From Flavobacterium degerlachei (GTDB lineage Bacteria; Bacteroidota; Bacteroidia; Flavobacteriales; Flavobacteriaceae): a stretch of 64,000 nucleotides of DNA. The position numbers were made by a program, and so were the translations under genes. The DNA is taken from the NCBI RefSeq assembly GCF_900106645.1, contig NZ_FNMV01000002.1, positions 124,001 through 188,000 on the forward strand, in the 5' to 3' direction. Shown one piece after another: positions 17,958-27,987 of the stretch. Within the stretch, counting starts at the first letter, position 1. Each line of letters starts with the position of its first letter. A model generated the notes under the pieces. The model was not told the DNA's origin. It made no database searches and worked only from the letters and a program-made list of their open reading frames with translations.

Positions 17958-18647
17958 ATGACAATAGAAACCATAGACAAATCAACATTAAAATTCCTTA
18001 CTGATATTGCTGCAAACAATAATAGGGATTGGTTTCAAACGAACAAGCCATTTTATCTTGAGGCACAGCAAAACATGCATTCTTTTATTGAAGGGCTAAT
18101 CTTGGAAATCAACAAACACGACCAACTAGAAAATCGATCTGCTAAAAAAAGTCTTTACCGAATTTACAGCGACATGCGATTCAGCAAGGACAAACTACCC
18201 TATCACTCAAAATTTGACTTTAATTTAAAACGATTCGGCAAGCAAAGAAGAGGTGGGTATTATATGAATATTAAGCCCGGAAATAGTTATTTAGCCTGTG
18301 GCTTTTTTGCCCCAAATCCCGAAGATTTAAAAAGGATTCGTTTAGACATCACAGCCAATCATTCACAATGGAATGCGTTACTTCAATCAAAAGAAATACA
18401 ATCTAACTTTGGTGATCTACAAGGAAATTCCGTTTTGACCACGCCTAGAGGATTCCAGAAAGACCATGTTGCTATTGAATTAATCCGTCACAAACAATTT
18501 TTTTTAAGACATGATTTTACCGATCAGGAAGTACTTTCAGATGACTTTTTAGCGAAAGTAAATTCTATCTACAAATCAGTGATGCCCTTTTTTGATTACA
18601 TGAGCGAATTATTGACTACAGATTCTAATGGTGAAACTATAGTTTAG
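17958..18647 (+). CDS. DUF2461 domain protein (TIGR02453)
   Basis: A 229-residue cytoplasmic protein that is one complete DUF2461 domain. Recognisable parts are FLTDIAANNNRDWFQTNK near the N-terminus, RIYSDMRFSKDKLPYH in the middle, GGYYMNIKPGNSYLACGFF and the C-terminal LIRHKQFFLRHDF. Members are common in Bacteroidota and many other bacteria and their function is unknown. It has no operon partner: over 200 bases separate it from the next gene and 376 from the previous one. Confidence 0.9.
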   Translation: MTIETIDKSTLKFLTDIAANNNRDWFQTNKPFYLEAQQNMHSFIEGLILEINKHDQLENRSAKKSLYRIYSDMRFSKDKLPYHSKFDFNLKRFGKQRRGGYYMNIKPGNSYLACGFFAPNPEDLKRIRLDITANHSQWNALLQSKEIQSNFGDLQGNSVLTTPRGFQKDHVAIELIRHKQFFLRHDFTDQEVLSDDFLAKVNSIYKSVMPFFDYMSELLTTDSNGETIV

Positions 18648-18754
18648 TATTACTGAACTATCCTATTTCCATATTATTTTTAAACCTAAAAAAAACACAA
18701 TCCATAGATAAGAGAGACTAGGTAGACGTCCTATTCTCTTTCTAATATTTTATG

Positions 18755-18762
18755 TATATTTG
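18755..18762 (+). promoter_or_regulatory. Candidate -7 box for the hybrid regulator gene
   Basis: TATATTTG followed by GCC, an exact match, 98 bases before the TTG start at 18860. No clear -33 TTTG. Confidence 0.4.
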
Positions 18763-18859
18763 GCCACTCAGCTACATCGATTACGTCATTTCTTGTTTTA
18801 TGAAGCGGGAACTTCTATTGTAGTATTTTGAAAAACAAATCACAAAAACATTTATTAAA

Positions 18860-21800
18860 TTGAAAATCAAGATTTTATTTATTTGTTTTCTTTTTATAGG
18901 TTTTGTTGCCTGCAACGACAAAGAAAAACAGTCGCCCAATACCGCGAATGCTAATCTTCAAAAGGCCACAGCACCAGAAATGCAAAGCAGTGCAATAAAA
19001 TCAGCTGCAGACTCAGCAAAAACTTCAGAATTAAAGTACTCTCTTGAACAATTAGACAACACCAAAGGACTCTCGAATAGTTCTGTAAACACTATTTTTC
19101 AAGACTCTGAAAATTTACTTTGGATTGGTACTTGGGACGGATTAAACCGCTATGACGGAAATACATTTAAAATTTTCAGACCCGAATTAAATAATGAAAA
19201 TAGCTTGAGCAATCAGGTGATCCTAAAAATAGACGAGGATGATTTAGGTCGAATTTGGATTTTGACGATGCACGGAATAAATCAGTATGATAAAAAAACC
19301 GACCGTTTTAAACGTTTTTATTTTTCCAGAAAGAATACTCCCCCATTATCTGAATCTGAATTCAACATAGCCCTTGACGACTCAAAAAAAGTATTTTGCG
19401 CCGTAAAAGATTGGGGAATTGGTTATTATAACGGCACCGATTTCCAATTGTTAAAATCAAAAACTCTTCCTTCAAAAGCTGTTAAAAAAATGGAGTTCAG
19501 CTCCAAAGGCAATTTATTGGTTTTGTTTGAAGACGACCAACTTTATTCTTTGTCCATTGCAAATAGCAATGAAACCGAAAAAACAATTACAAAATCAGAG
19601 TTGATTTCAAAAAACATCAGAACATTTGAAACCATCTCCACTGATAAAATTTGCATTATTCCGACTTCTGAAAATGCCCGTATATATTCAGTGTTAGATA
19701 AAAAAAATCAAGTTCTTTCAGAAAAAAATATCGATAATCTTGTAGGACGTATTCCTGAAGGCCTTGTTATTTCAGGAAAATCAGGTTATAGTATTATTGA
19801 TAGCACGGGAACTCTACTTACAAGTTCTTGGTTAAGATACCTGAAAAATCAGAAAATAACCGCTTTAATTCAAGGTAGCGAAAATGTGATTTGGACTGGT
19901 ACAGATGGAGATGGAGTTTTTAAAATCTTTCCGCTTAAAAAATCATTTAATCTTATTTCAAAAGCGCAAATTCCCGAACTAGATGGCGGTATTATAAGGG
20001 CTTTTCTAGAATTAGAGGGGAATTCATTTTGGGTGGGAACAAAGGGAAAGGGCCTTTTTAAATTTCCTTCTAATTTTTATCAGAGCGAACAACCATTAAA
20101 GTATGTGACTTTCAATGAAAATAATAGCATCATTAATAATGCCGTGTTTTCATTATGCAAAGGACAGAATGATCTCTTATTTATAGGGACAGATGGAAAA
20201 GGTATCACCGTTTATGACTTAAAAAACTCAAAACTTATTAGCTGGTCTGAAATTATAGGAAACGAACAAAGCGACTACTTTAAGTCTATATATTCTATTT
20301 ATCAAGATGAAAACGGTTTTATATGGCTTGGTACTAATGGTTATGGAATGATTCGATGTAAAATAGAACGTTCAGGCAACAAACTAAAATTATCTCAATA
20401 CAAGAAATACATTGCGGATAATGAGGATGGAAAATCCTTAAGTAGTAATATTATTTTTTCCATTGTGCCAAAGAGTCAAAACCAACTTTGGATAGGAACC
20501 AGATTAGGCGGCCTTAATCTTTTTGATAAAGAATTAGGCTTGTTCCGTACGTATAAAAACAAAAAGGATGATTCTCAAAGTCTATCCAACAATGATATAT
20601 TGTGTTTGAAAAAAGATGCTAAAAACAAGCTTTGGATTGGAACAAGTTTTGGACTGAATATGCTGGAAGGCATAAAAAGTGACGGTAGTGCAACATTCAA
20701 AAACTATACAGTCAAAGACGGACTACCTAATAACACAGTACATGGAATTGTATCTGATAATAAATCGAATCTGTGGATAAGTACTAATTTTGGATTGTCC
20801 AATTTCATTCCTGAAGAATCCAAATTCATTAATTACACTAAAAACGAAGGACTGCAAAACAATGAATTTGCTGATGGCGCCTTTTATCAAAATCAAAAAT
20901 CAGGTTTCATATTCATGGGTGGAATAAAAGGATTCAACTACTTTCTTCCTCAAAAAATAAAGGAATCTGCAATAGTTCCTGATTTATTAATTGATAAAAT
21001 TAGTGGTCAAAATCAGGCTGAACCCTATTATCAAGGACTGGTTATCTCTGCTGATTCAAAAACGCCTCCTTCAATTGTTTTGGATCACAATCAGAACTTT
21101 TTTGACATTGAATTATCAGCATTAACCTATATCAATAGTGAAAAATGCCAATATGCCTATCAATTGGAAAATTTTGATAAGGAATGGAACATGATTGGTA
21201 ATAGGAGAAATATTTCTTTTACCAATGTGCCAAGAGGAAATTATTCCTTGTGGATAAAGTGGACAAACAGTGACGGAGTATGGACTAGCCCTGTGCATGC
21301 AATTGACATCAGAGTTAGACCAGTTTATTGGCAATCTAACCTTGCAATTTTTATTTACTCGATATTGTTTTTCTTTTTTATGCTGTTTGTTCTAAGTTAC
21401 TACAAGAAACGTCAGTCATTAAGTCAAAATATTCTTTTCCGTCAAAGAGAAGAAGAGCTACATGAAAACAGACTTTCGTTTTTTACCAACATTGCACATG
21501 AATTTTTAACTCCTTTGACATTGATTGTTGGGCCCATTCAAAAACTTGGCGAAACATCAAACCTGAGCGAAAAAAACCAGAAGTTCATTCAAATGATTGA
21601 GCGCAACTCTTCAAGATTGCTTTTTTTAACGCAACAATTATTGGAATTCAGAAAAGCAGAATTTGATTATTTAGAAGTTGTCGTGAAAAAATTTGATTTG
21701 GTCAACTTAGTCGAACAAATTGCCGAACTATTTGACGAATGGGCATTGGATAAAAACATAGATTATAAGCTTGAAATCCCTTCGAAACTTAATGGATGGT

Positions 21801-23083
21801 TTGATAAAGATAAAATTGAAAAAATAATATTCAATTTATTATCGAATGCTTTTAAATACACACCCGAAAACGGTAAGATTGATCTAAAAATTTCTATCGA
21901 TAAAACCAATTCTAAAAAACTAAACATTACGGTTGTAAATACTGGAAAGGGAATACCACAAGAAAAACTAGACTCCCTATTTGATAAATTTTTATTAACG
22001 GATACTAATTCCAGCACTGACAATGATTTGTTTAGAACTGGTATTGGTCTGGCATTTATAAAGAAACTCGTGACCGTGCTCAAAGGTGATGTTCAAGTTT
22101 CGAGTATTGCTAACGAGACTACCACTTTTACAATCCTGATTCCATGTGGCAAGAAAGCATTTATTGAAAAGGAATTTGAAATCAATGAGGATGTTGCTGG
22201 CGAAACTAGCCAAGTTTTCATTTCTCAACACCTAAAAAGCATCTTGGAAGAACTACCAAGTAAGGATAATACCGTACCTGATAAGATATCAACCCTTGAT
22301 GCAGTTATTGATCATCGAAAAACAATATTAATTGTTGAAGACGAAAAAGAAATCCATTCCTTTTTAAATGAATTATTAGGAGAAAAATATAAAATTAATA
22401 TCGCTTACAATGGTGTTGAAGCTTTAGAGAGCATTCAAAATGAAATTCCTGACATTATCATCAGTGATGTTATGATGCCTTTGATGGACGGTATCGCATT
22501 GTGCGAAAAAATAAAAAAGGACATACAAACCTGTCATATTCCTTTTATTATGCTTACCGCAAAAGAATCTGTAGTGCACCGAATTGAAGGACTTGAAAGC
22601 GGTGCCAATTCCTATATCCCGAAACCATTTCATCCAGACCACCTATTAATAAGAATTCAAAAATTACTGGAAGAAAAGGAATTAATATTAAAGCACTTTG
22701 CGCAGGACAGTCTCGTCGAAAACCTATCTACTCTACCTATAGAAAATGATGAAAAGGAGTTTATTAAAAAGGTCATTGATTTAATACGAAAGAATATAGA
22801 TAACGAGAACCTACAAAGTCTTTTTATCGAAAAAGAATTGGGCATCAGTAATTCCCAATTGTATCGAAAAACCAAACAAATTTTTAGTTTGACTCCAGGT
22901 GATTTGATTAGAACTATCAGAATAAAACATGCCGCTGAACTATTGCGTAAAAATGTTTTGACTGTATCAGAGATTTGCTATCTATCAGGTTTTAATAACC
23001 GATCTTACTTTTATCGCGAGTTTAAAAAGATGTACGACATCACTCCTAAAAATTATCAGCTCAAGTACAAATCCAAGTACTAA
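18860..23083 (+). CDS. Hybrid two-component system regulator of the adjacent PUL
   Basis: A 1407-residue one-protein signalling system of the BT-type hybrid class. In order: export signal with a lipobox-like FVAC (C18), a serine/alanine-rich linker, about a dozen Reg_prop propeller repeats (about 60-690; recurrent LWIGT and GLN motifs), a Y_Y_Y domain (about 750-820), one membrane helix (827-848), HisKA with H880 (IAHEFLTPL), HATPase (about 990-1105; NLLSNAFKYT), a receiver (1154-1265; D1203) and an AraC helix-turn-helix (about 1300-1405). The periplasmic propeller senses an oligosaccharide and the cytoplasmic end activates transcription, here almost certainly of the susC operon 199 bases downstream. 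The start is TTG at 18860. Confidence 0.95.
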   Translation: MKIKILFICFLFIGFVACNDKEKQSPNTANANLQKATAPEMQSSAIKSAADSAKTSELKYSLEQLDNTKGLSNSSVNTIFQDSENLLWIGTWDGLNRYDGNTFKIFRPELNNENSLSNQVILKIDEDDLGRIWILTMHGINQYDKKTDRFKRFYFSRKNTPPLSESEFNIALDDSKKVFCAVKDWGIGYYNGTDFQLLKSKTLPSKAVKKMEFSSKGNLLVLFEDDQLYSLSIANSNETEKTITKSELISKNIRTFETISTDKICIIPTSENARIYSVLDKKNQVLSEKNIDNLVGRIPEGLVISGKSGYSIIDSTGTLLTSSWLRYLKNQKITALIQGSENVIWTGTDGDGVFKIFPLKKSFNLISKAQIPELDGGIIRAFLELEGNSFWVGTKGKGLFKFPSNFYQSEQPLKYVTFNENNSIINNAVFSLCKGQNDLLFIGTDGKGITVYDLKNSKLISWSEIIGNEQSDYFKSIYSIYQDENGFIWLGTNGYGMIRCKIERSGNKLKLSQYKKYIADNEDGKSLSSNIIFSIVPKSQNQLWIGTRLGGLNLFDKELGLFRTYKNKKDDSQSLSNNDILCLKKDAKNKLWIGTSFGLNMLEGIKSDGSATFKNYTVKDGLPNNTVHGIVSDNKSNLWISTNFGLSNFIPEESKFINYTKNEGLQNNEFADGAFYQNQKSGFIFMGGIKGFNYFLPQKIKESAIVPDLLIDKISGQNQAEPYYQGLVISADSKTPPSIVLDHNQNFFDIELSALTYINSEKCQYAYQLENFDKEWNMIGNRRNISFTNVPRGNYSLWIKWTNSDGVWTSPVHAIDIRVRPVYWQSNLAIFIYSILFFFFMLFVLSYYKKRQSLSQNILFRQREEELHENRLSFFTNIAHEFLTPLTLIVGPIQKLGETSNLSEKNQKFIQMIERNSSRLLFLTQQLLEFRKAEFDYLEVVVKKFDLVNLVEQIAELFDEWALDKNIDYKLEIPSKLNGWFDKDKIEKIIFNLLSNAFKYTPENGKIDLKISIDKTNSKKLNITVVNTGKGIPQEKLDSLFDKFLLTDTNSSTDNDLFRTGIGLAFIKKLVTVLKGDVQVSSIANETTTFTILIPCGKKAFIEKEFEINEDVAGETSQVFISQHLKSILEELPSKDNTVPDKISTLDAVIDHRKTILIVEDEKEIHSFLNELLGEKYKINIAYNGVEALESIQNEIPDIIISDVMMPLMDGIALCEKIKKDIQTCHIPFIMLTAKESVVHRIEGLESGANSYIPKPFHPDHLLIRIQKLLEEKELILKHFAQDSLVENLSTLPIENDEKEFIKKVIDLIRKNIDNENLQSLFIEKELGISNSQLYRKTKQIFSLTPGDLIRTIRIKHAAELLRKNVLTVSEICYLSGFNNRSYFYREFKKMYDITPKNYQLKYKSKY

Positions 23084-23111
23084 AAACTTAAAAACAAGCT
23101 ACATACCTGTT

Positions 23112-23142
23112 TGTATACACCTTTGATGAAATAGTGTACACA
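23112..23142. promoter_or_regulatory. Candidate binding site for the hybrid regulator, upstream of susC
   Basis: TGTATACAC (23112-23120) and GTGTACACA (23134-23142) form an inverted repeat with one mismatch. The centres are 22 bp apart, about two helix turns, which suits a dimeric AraC-type activator. It lies 20 bases before a -7-like TAATTTTA (23162-23169, one mismatch). No good -33 element is present, as often seen at activator-dependent promoters. Confidence 0.45.
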
Positions 23143-23238
23143 ATTTCTTGTGCTCTCTAAGTAATTTTATGGACTGATTATTAAATCTAATTAAAACTCA
23201 AAACAAATTAATTTAAATCAACTAAACTATTTAAAACC

Positions 23239-23286
23239 ATGAAAACAACTAGCCAAATTATTAATCAATCTAACACTTCCTTATGA
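23239..23286 (+). CDS. 15-codon leader ORF overlapping the susC start
   Basis: ATG at 23239 opens a 15-residue frame (MKTTSQIINQSNTSL). Its TGA stop (23284-23286) overlaps the first ATG of the SusC gene (23283) in the sequence ATGATG. The 4-base overlap is the classic arrangement for coupled translation, and the peptide is polar with no homology I recognise. It may be a leader that controls or couples susC translation. It could also be a chance frame; conservation would decide. Confidence 0.45.
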   Translation: MKTTSQIINQSNTSL

Positions 23287-26200
23287 TGAAGAAAAGTATT
23301 ATTTATAAATTGTTCTTAGTGGGAACAATACTATCAGCAAGCATCATGAATGCGCAAACCGTTACAGGTATTGTTACTGATAAAAGTGGTCCAGTACCAC
23401 AGGTAAATGTTATTGTTAAGGGAACGAATACAGGAACAATAACTGATTTTGACGGAAAATATACATTAAACAATGTAAGCCCTAAAGCTGTTTTAGTTTT
23501 TAGCTATATTGGTTATATAAATAAAGAGATTGCAGTAAACGGAATGAGTACTGTTAATGCTTCTTTAACACAAGATGCACAACAACTAGAAGAAGTGGTA
23601 CTTATAGGATATTCATCAGCAAAAAAATCATCCCTTAGTAGCGCTGTAACCACTGTGAATGTTGATGATTTAGCAAAAACAAAGGTAGCAGATGTTGCAC
23701 AAGCACTTCAAGGACAAGTAGCTGGTGTTTTTGTTGCCGCTAATACCGGAGCTCCTGGTGATGGAATCAAAATACGTATTAGAGGTGAAGGAACACTTGG
23801 AAACAATGATGTATTGTACGTTGTTGACGGAGTTTCAACCCGCGATATTTCTTTCCTTAATCAATCAGACATTAAATCTTTGACTGTATTGAAAGATGCT
23901 GCTGCCGGAGCAATTTACGGAGCAAGAGCTGCTGGAGGTGTTGTATTAATAACAACCAAAAGCGGGAAAATAGGAAAAGCGACTATCAGCTCAGAATATT
24001 TTACTGGGTTTCATGTAGCTACAAACCTTCCTGATATGTTAAATACAGACCAATATTTGACCGTAAAAGATCAAGCTTGGCATAATACAGCTGGTAATTC
24101 AGCATCTGCAATTAGTCCTTATGCAGCAGACAGAAGCAGAACTGATTTAGCCGACACAGACTGGCAAGATGAATTATTCACAACTGGTATTTCTAAAAAC
24201 TTCCAAACTTCAGTAAGTGGAGGTTCAGAGAATATTCAATATTTAGTTTCTGGAGGTTATTATGGTATCGATGGAATTGTGACGGAAGACCACGATCAAT
24301 ATCAACGTATTAATTTCAGATCAAACATTAACGCTAACGTCTCAGATCGTTTTAAAGTAGGAACGAATCTTCAGATCAGTTACGAAAAACAAGACAAATT
24401 ATCTTCAAGCGGTGATGCACCTGGAATTATACGTCATGCTTTAATTCGTCCTCCAGTTTTGGCGGTTTATAAAGACATAAACGATCCTACTTATTCAGCA
24501 AGTAATCCATACACAGATTTACCTTTCTATACAGGACCTGATAATGGCTGGAGTAAAAATTATGAGTATACCTCAAACCCACTTGCTATTGTGCATTTTA
24601 CTGATGACAAACGAAATACCTACAAAACCTTTGGAAACTTATATGGTGAATATGCTTTCTTAGCAGATAAATCTTTGAAATTCAGAAGCAACTTTGGGGC
24701 AGATATTAGTTTCAGTCACAACAAAAATTTTGGAGCTAATTTTGGGGATGCTGACATTAGTGATACTGGAAACCAGTATTATGGAATGGGAAGAATCAAT
24801 AGACCTAATGGATTAGATGAAAATAGAGGTCAAAATATGACTTTTACTTTCAGTAACACCTTAAACTATATTAAAACGATCAACGACGACCATAGTATCG
24901 ACTTTTTACTTGGAATGGAAAACATCAGTAGTAAATCATCAGCTATAGGTGGTAGCAGACAAAATTTTGACAATACCTCTAACTCGTTTAGATACCTAGA
25001 CTTTGGTAGTACAACAAATGCCTATAGCTCTGGTTCTGCTGAAAACTGGGCGCTGCAGTCTTTCTTTGGATCAGGTACTTATGGTTATGCAAGTAAATAT
25101 TTTGCAACAGCGACAGTAAGAGCAGATGCAAGTTCTCGTTTTGGACCAAATAACAAATGGGGTTATTTCCCTTCTGTTTCTGCAGGTTGGTTGGTTTCAA
25201 GAGAAAACTTCTTGGCAAAAGCAGATTGGATATCAAACTTAAAATTAAGAGCAAGTTGGGGACAATCAGGTAACCAAGAAATACCGAATAACGCCTACGA
25301 AACTTTGGTTTCTACATCAGGTGGTGTGGTTAACATCATTCGTTACGGAAATCCAGATTTAAAATGGGAAACGACTACACAAACGAATTTTGGTGTTGAT
25401 TTGAGTACATTTAGCAATAAACTTTCATTTACAGCTGATTACTTTGTTAAGAACACAACTGATATTTTATTGGGCGTGACCCTACCGGCAGTTTCTGTGG
25501 GAGTGATCAATCAAACTATTGTAAATGCTGGAGAAGTAAGCAATAAAGGATTTGAATTTGGACTTAATTTAAAAAATTACGATCATGATTTCAAGTACAG
25601 TGTAAATGCAAATATAGCTACACTAACGAACAGAGTTAATAAGCTTCAAACCTATGTAAAAAGCATTATTGATGATGGTACGCATACAAAAACGGAAGTT
25701 GGACAACCAATCAGTTCTTACTACGGACTTGTATTTGATGGTATATACCAAAATGCAGGAGAGGTAAGCACGCAATTATTTGCAAATTCGAATAATGCAC
25801 AACCTGGAGACATTCGATTTAAAGACATAAACGAAGATGGACAAATTAATGCCGATGACAGAGCAATCATTGGAAGTCCTATTCCTAAATTAACGTATGG
25901 ATTTTCTTTCACTGGAGACTACAAAAACTTTGATTTTTCTTTCTTATTACAAGGGGTAAATGGAGTAGATCGTTATAATGACTCAAAACAAATCTTAAAC
26001 TACGATAGTCGCCCTTTTAATTCCACAACTGCAGTATTAGACAGCTGGAATGGCGAAGGTTCTACTAACACTACACCAAGACTTACTTTTAATAATAATG
26101 GTGGTGGAAATGTATCGAGCGTATTTGTTGAAGATGCTTCTTACTTGAGATTGAAAAACCTTGAAATAGGATACACTTTTAACGCAGAAACAATAGGTGT

Positions 26201-26348
26201 TAAAAACCTACGTATTTATGCTTCAGGTCAAAACCTTTTCACCATAACTGATTACACAGGATTGGATCCAGAATCTACTTCATTGATTGACAAAGGAACG
26301 TATCCGCAATCAAAAGCATATTTATTGGGAATCCAAGTAAAACTATAA
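23283..26348 (+). CDS. SusC/RagA family TonB-dependent outer-membrane receptor
   Basis: A 1021-residue outer-membrane importer for oligosaccharides, driven by TonB. It has a signal peptide (about 1-24), an N-terminal carboxypeptidase-regulatory-like domain (about 28-110; GTNTGTITDFDGKYTLNN), the TonB-box region, a plug (about 125-235; LYVVDGVSTRDIS) and a 22-strand barrel ending in the aromatic-rich LLGIQVKL. Length is at the usual size for SusC proteins. The start is ATG 23283 or the adjacent ATG 23286. It is followed by its SusD partner 22 bases later and preceded by the hybrid regulator, the standard order for a polysaccharide utilisation locus. Confidence 0.96.
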   Translation: MMKKSIIYKLFLVGTILSASIMNAQTVTGIVTDKSGPVPQVNVIVKGTNTGTITDFDGKYTLNNVSPKAVLVFSYIGYINKEIAVNGMSTVNASLTQDAQQLEEVVLIGYSSAKKSSLSSAVTTVNVDDLAKTKVADVAQALQGQVAGVFVAANTGAPGDGIKIRIRGEGTLGNNDVLYVVDGVSTRDISFLNQSDIKSLTVLKDAAAGAIYGARAAGGVVLITTKSGKIGKATISSEYFTGFHVATNLPDMLNTDQYLTVKDQAWHNTAGNSASAISPYAADRSRTDLADTDWQDELFTTGISKNFQTSVSGGSENIQYLVSGGYYGIDGIVTEDHDQYQRINFRSNINANVSDRFKVGTNLQISYEKQDKLSSSGDAPGIIRHALIRPPVLAVYKDINDPTYSASNPYTDLPFYTGPDNGWSKNYEYTSNPLAIVHFTDDKRNTYKTFGNLYGEYAFLADKSLKFRSNFGADISFSHNKNFGANFGDADISDTGNQYYGMGRINRPNGLDENRGQNMTFTFSNTLNYIKTINDDHSIDFLLGMENISSKSSAIGGSRQNFDNTSNSFRYLDFGSTTNAYSSGSAENWALQSFFGSGTYGYASKYFATATVRADASSRFGPNNKWGYFPSVSAGWLVSRENFLAKADWISNLKLRASWGQSGNQEIPNNAYETLVSTSGGVVNIIRYGNPDLKWETTTQTNFGVDLSTFSNKLSFTADYFVKNTTDILLGVTLPAVSVGVINQTIVNAGEVSNKGFEFGLNLKNYDHDFKYSVNANIATLTNRVNKLQTYVKSIIDDGTHTKTEVGQPISSYYGLVFDGIYQNAGEVSTQLFANSNNAQPGDIRFKDINEDGQINADDRAIIGSPIPKLTYGFSFTGDYKNFDFSFLLQGVNGVDRYNDSKQILNYDSRPFNSTTAVLDSWNGEGSTNTTPRLTFNNNGGGNVSSVFVEDASYLRLKNLEIGYTFNAETIGVKNLRIYASGQNLFTITDYTGLDPESTSLIDKGTYPQSKAYLLGIQVKL

Positions 26349-26370
26349 TTAAACATCTAAATATTTAGTC

Positions 26371-27852
26371 ATGAAAAATATATTAAAATCGATGCTATTA
26401 ATGAGCATACTGTTTTTAACAAGTTGCCAGGATGAGCTTACTTCTGATCCGATTGGAGCAACAACTTTGGAGCAAGCAAACACTACTCCTACCCTAAATT
26501 CAGTAGAACTTTCAGTCAATTCATCTTACCAATTATTATCTAATAGATTGAACATTTTGGCCGAATGGGACTGGAACGGAGGACTTGTGTTTCAAAATGA
26601 TTATGTGATGCAAGACATCGCCTCAGATGACATGGAAAAAAAATGGAGTCCTGATGGAGATCAAGTTTGGATGGACGATATCAATAACTACACTTTTACT
26701 TCAACTAATGGAGGTCCAAACGGTTTGTGGAAATACGATTATGAAGGAATTAAAAGAACCAATATTGCTATTGGATTCTTAACCAAATCAGACATTGAGA
26801 CCATTACAGGAATCAGTGCAGCGAGAAAAAACCAATTGTTAGGTGAAGCTTATTTCTTAAGAGCACATTATTACTTTTCATTAGTTACTAATTTTGGTGA
26901 TGTGCCATTAATTCTAGGTTCTGTCCAAACTTATCAAGAGGCCTTTGATTTTGCAGTACGCGCTAACAAAAGTTTAGTTTGGGATAGCATTAAGTCAGAT
27001 TTAGCTTTAGCAAAAGGCTTATTGCCAAATTCAAAATACTCGTCGACAACTGAAAAATGGAGAGTCTCTAAGGGAGCTGCAATTGCACTTCAGGCAAAAG
27101 CCGCTTTATACACTGAAAAATGGTCAGAAGTAATTACTTTAGTTGATGAGTTAGCTCCACTAGGGTATAGCTTAAACGCTAATTATTTTGACAATTTCAG
27201 CACTGCCAAAGAATATACAGATAATGAAGTGATTTTTTCTTACGATCATCAATCTAATACCAATCCAAGAAGTGGGAATGGTATATGTGCACCTTTAGGA
27301 TGGGGATTTTTTGCTCCGAGCACCGATTTCTTAAATTCATTTGAACCAAATGATCCAAGAAAATTATATACTGTAGATGCTCCTAATCAAAATGTAAATA
27401 AAATATTGGGAACACTTAACGGAGCTAACAAAGGAAACGATGATGCACCTACAAACAAGGTTTATATGCGTTATGCTGATGCATTGCTTTGGAAAGCAGA
27501 AGCACTTAATGAAACTGGTGATTATTCTGGCGCAATCGCAATTATCAATAAAATAAGAGCTAGAGCAAGAACTACGGTAACGGCTTTAGGAACAATTCCT
27601 CCTGTTGGAACTTTAGTAGATAGAGTTGCATCTACTGATAAAGCAACTATCAAAGGCTGGTTAATATCTGAAAGAAGAGCAGAACTTGGTTTTGAAAACC
27701 AAAGAATGTTAGATCTAAAAAGATGGGGAATTGCAAAAGCAGTTATGACAGCACATGGAAAGAACTTCCAAGACAAGCATCTTTTGTTTCCAATACCGCA
27801 ATCAGAAATTGATGCTTCAGCAGGATTATTAGTTCAAAACCCAGGATATTAA
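26371..27852 (+). CDS. SusD/RagB family surface glycan-binding lipoprotein
   Basis: A 493-residue lipoprotein (lipobox LTSC, C19) that sits as a lid on the SusC barrel at the cell surface. The N-terminal half has the SusD TPR-like helices (ARKNQLLGEAYFLRAHYYFSLV). The C-terminal part has the family's RYADALLWKAEALN and a RRAELGFENQRMLDLKRWG segment. It is co-transcribed with susC and followed by a terminator-like hairpin, so the pair may be made in excess over the enzymes. The ligand cannot be predicted from the sequence. Confidence 0.95.
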   Translation: MKNILKSMLLMSILFLTSCQDELTSDPIGATTLEQANTTPTLNSVELSVNSSYQLLSNRLNILAEWDWNGGLVFQNDYVMQDIASDDMEKKWSPDGDQVWMDDINNYTFTSTNGGPNGLWKYDYEGIKRTNIAIGFLTKSDIETITGISAARKNQLLGEAYFLRAHYYFSLVTNFGDVPLILGSVQTYQEAFDFAVRANKSLVWDSIKSDLALAKGLLPNSKYSSTTEKWRVSKGAAIALQAKAALYTEKWSEVITLVDELAPLGYSLNANYFDNFSTAKEYTDNEVIFSYDHQSNTNPRSGNGICAPLGWGFFAPSTDFLNSFEPNDPRKLYTVDAPNQNVNKILGTLNGANKGNDDAPTNKVYMRYADALLWKAEALNETGDYSGAIAIINKIRARARTTVTALGTIPPVGTLVDRVASTDKATIKGWLISERRAELGFENQRMLDLKRWGIAKAVMTAHGKNFQDKHLLFPIPQSEIDASAGLLVQNPGY

Positions 27853-27890
27853 TATTTAAAGTACGTTTGTTTAATTTGGTTAATACATTT

Positions 27891-27929
27891 GAGAAGTAGT
27901 TAATTATTAATTGCTACTTCTCTCTTTTT
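27891..27929 (+). terminator. Terminator-like hairpin between susD and the GH130 gene
   Basis: GAGAAGTAG (27891-27899) pairs with CTACTTCTC (27914-27922), with further pairing inside the loop, followed by TCTTTTT. Likely partial termination that lowers expression of the downstream enzyme genes relative to susCD. Confidence 0.65.
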
Positions 27930-27987
27930 AAACTAATTATATATTACATTTCAGACTTTTGATTTATCAAATATAAAAAAATCACAC

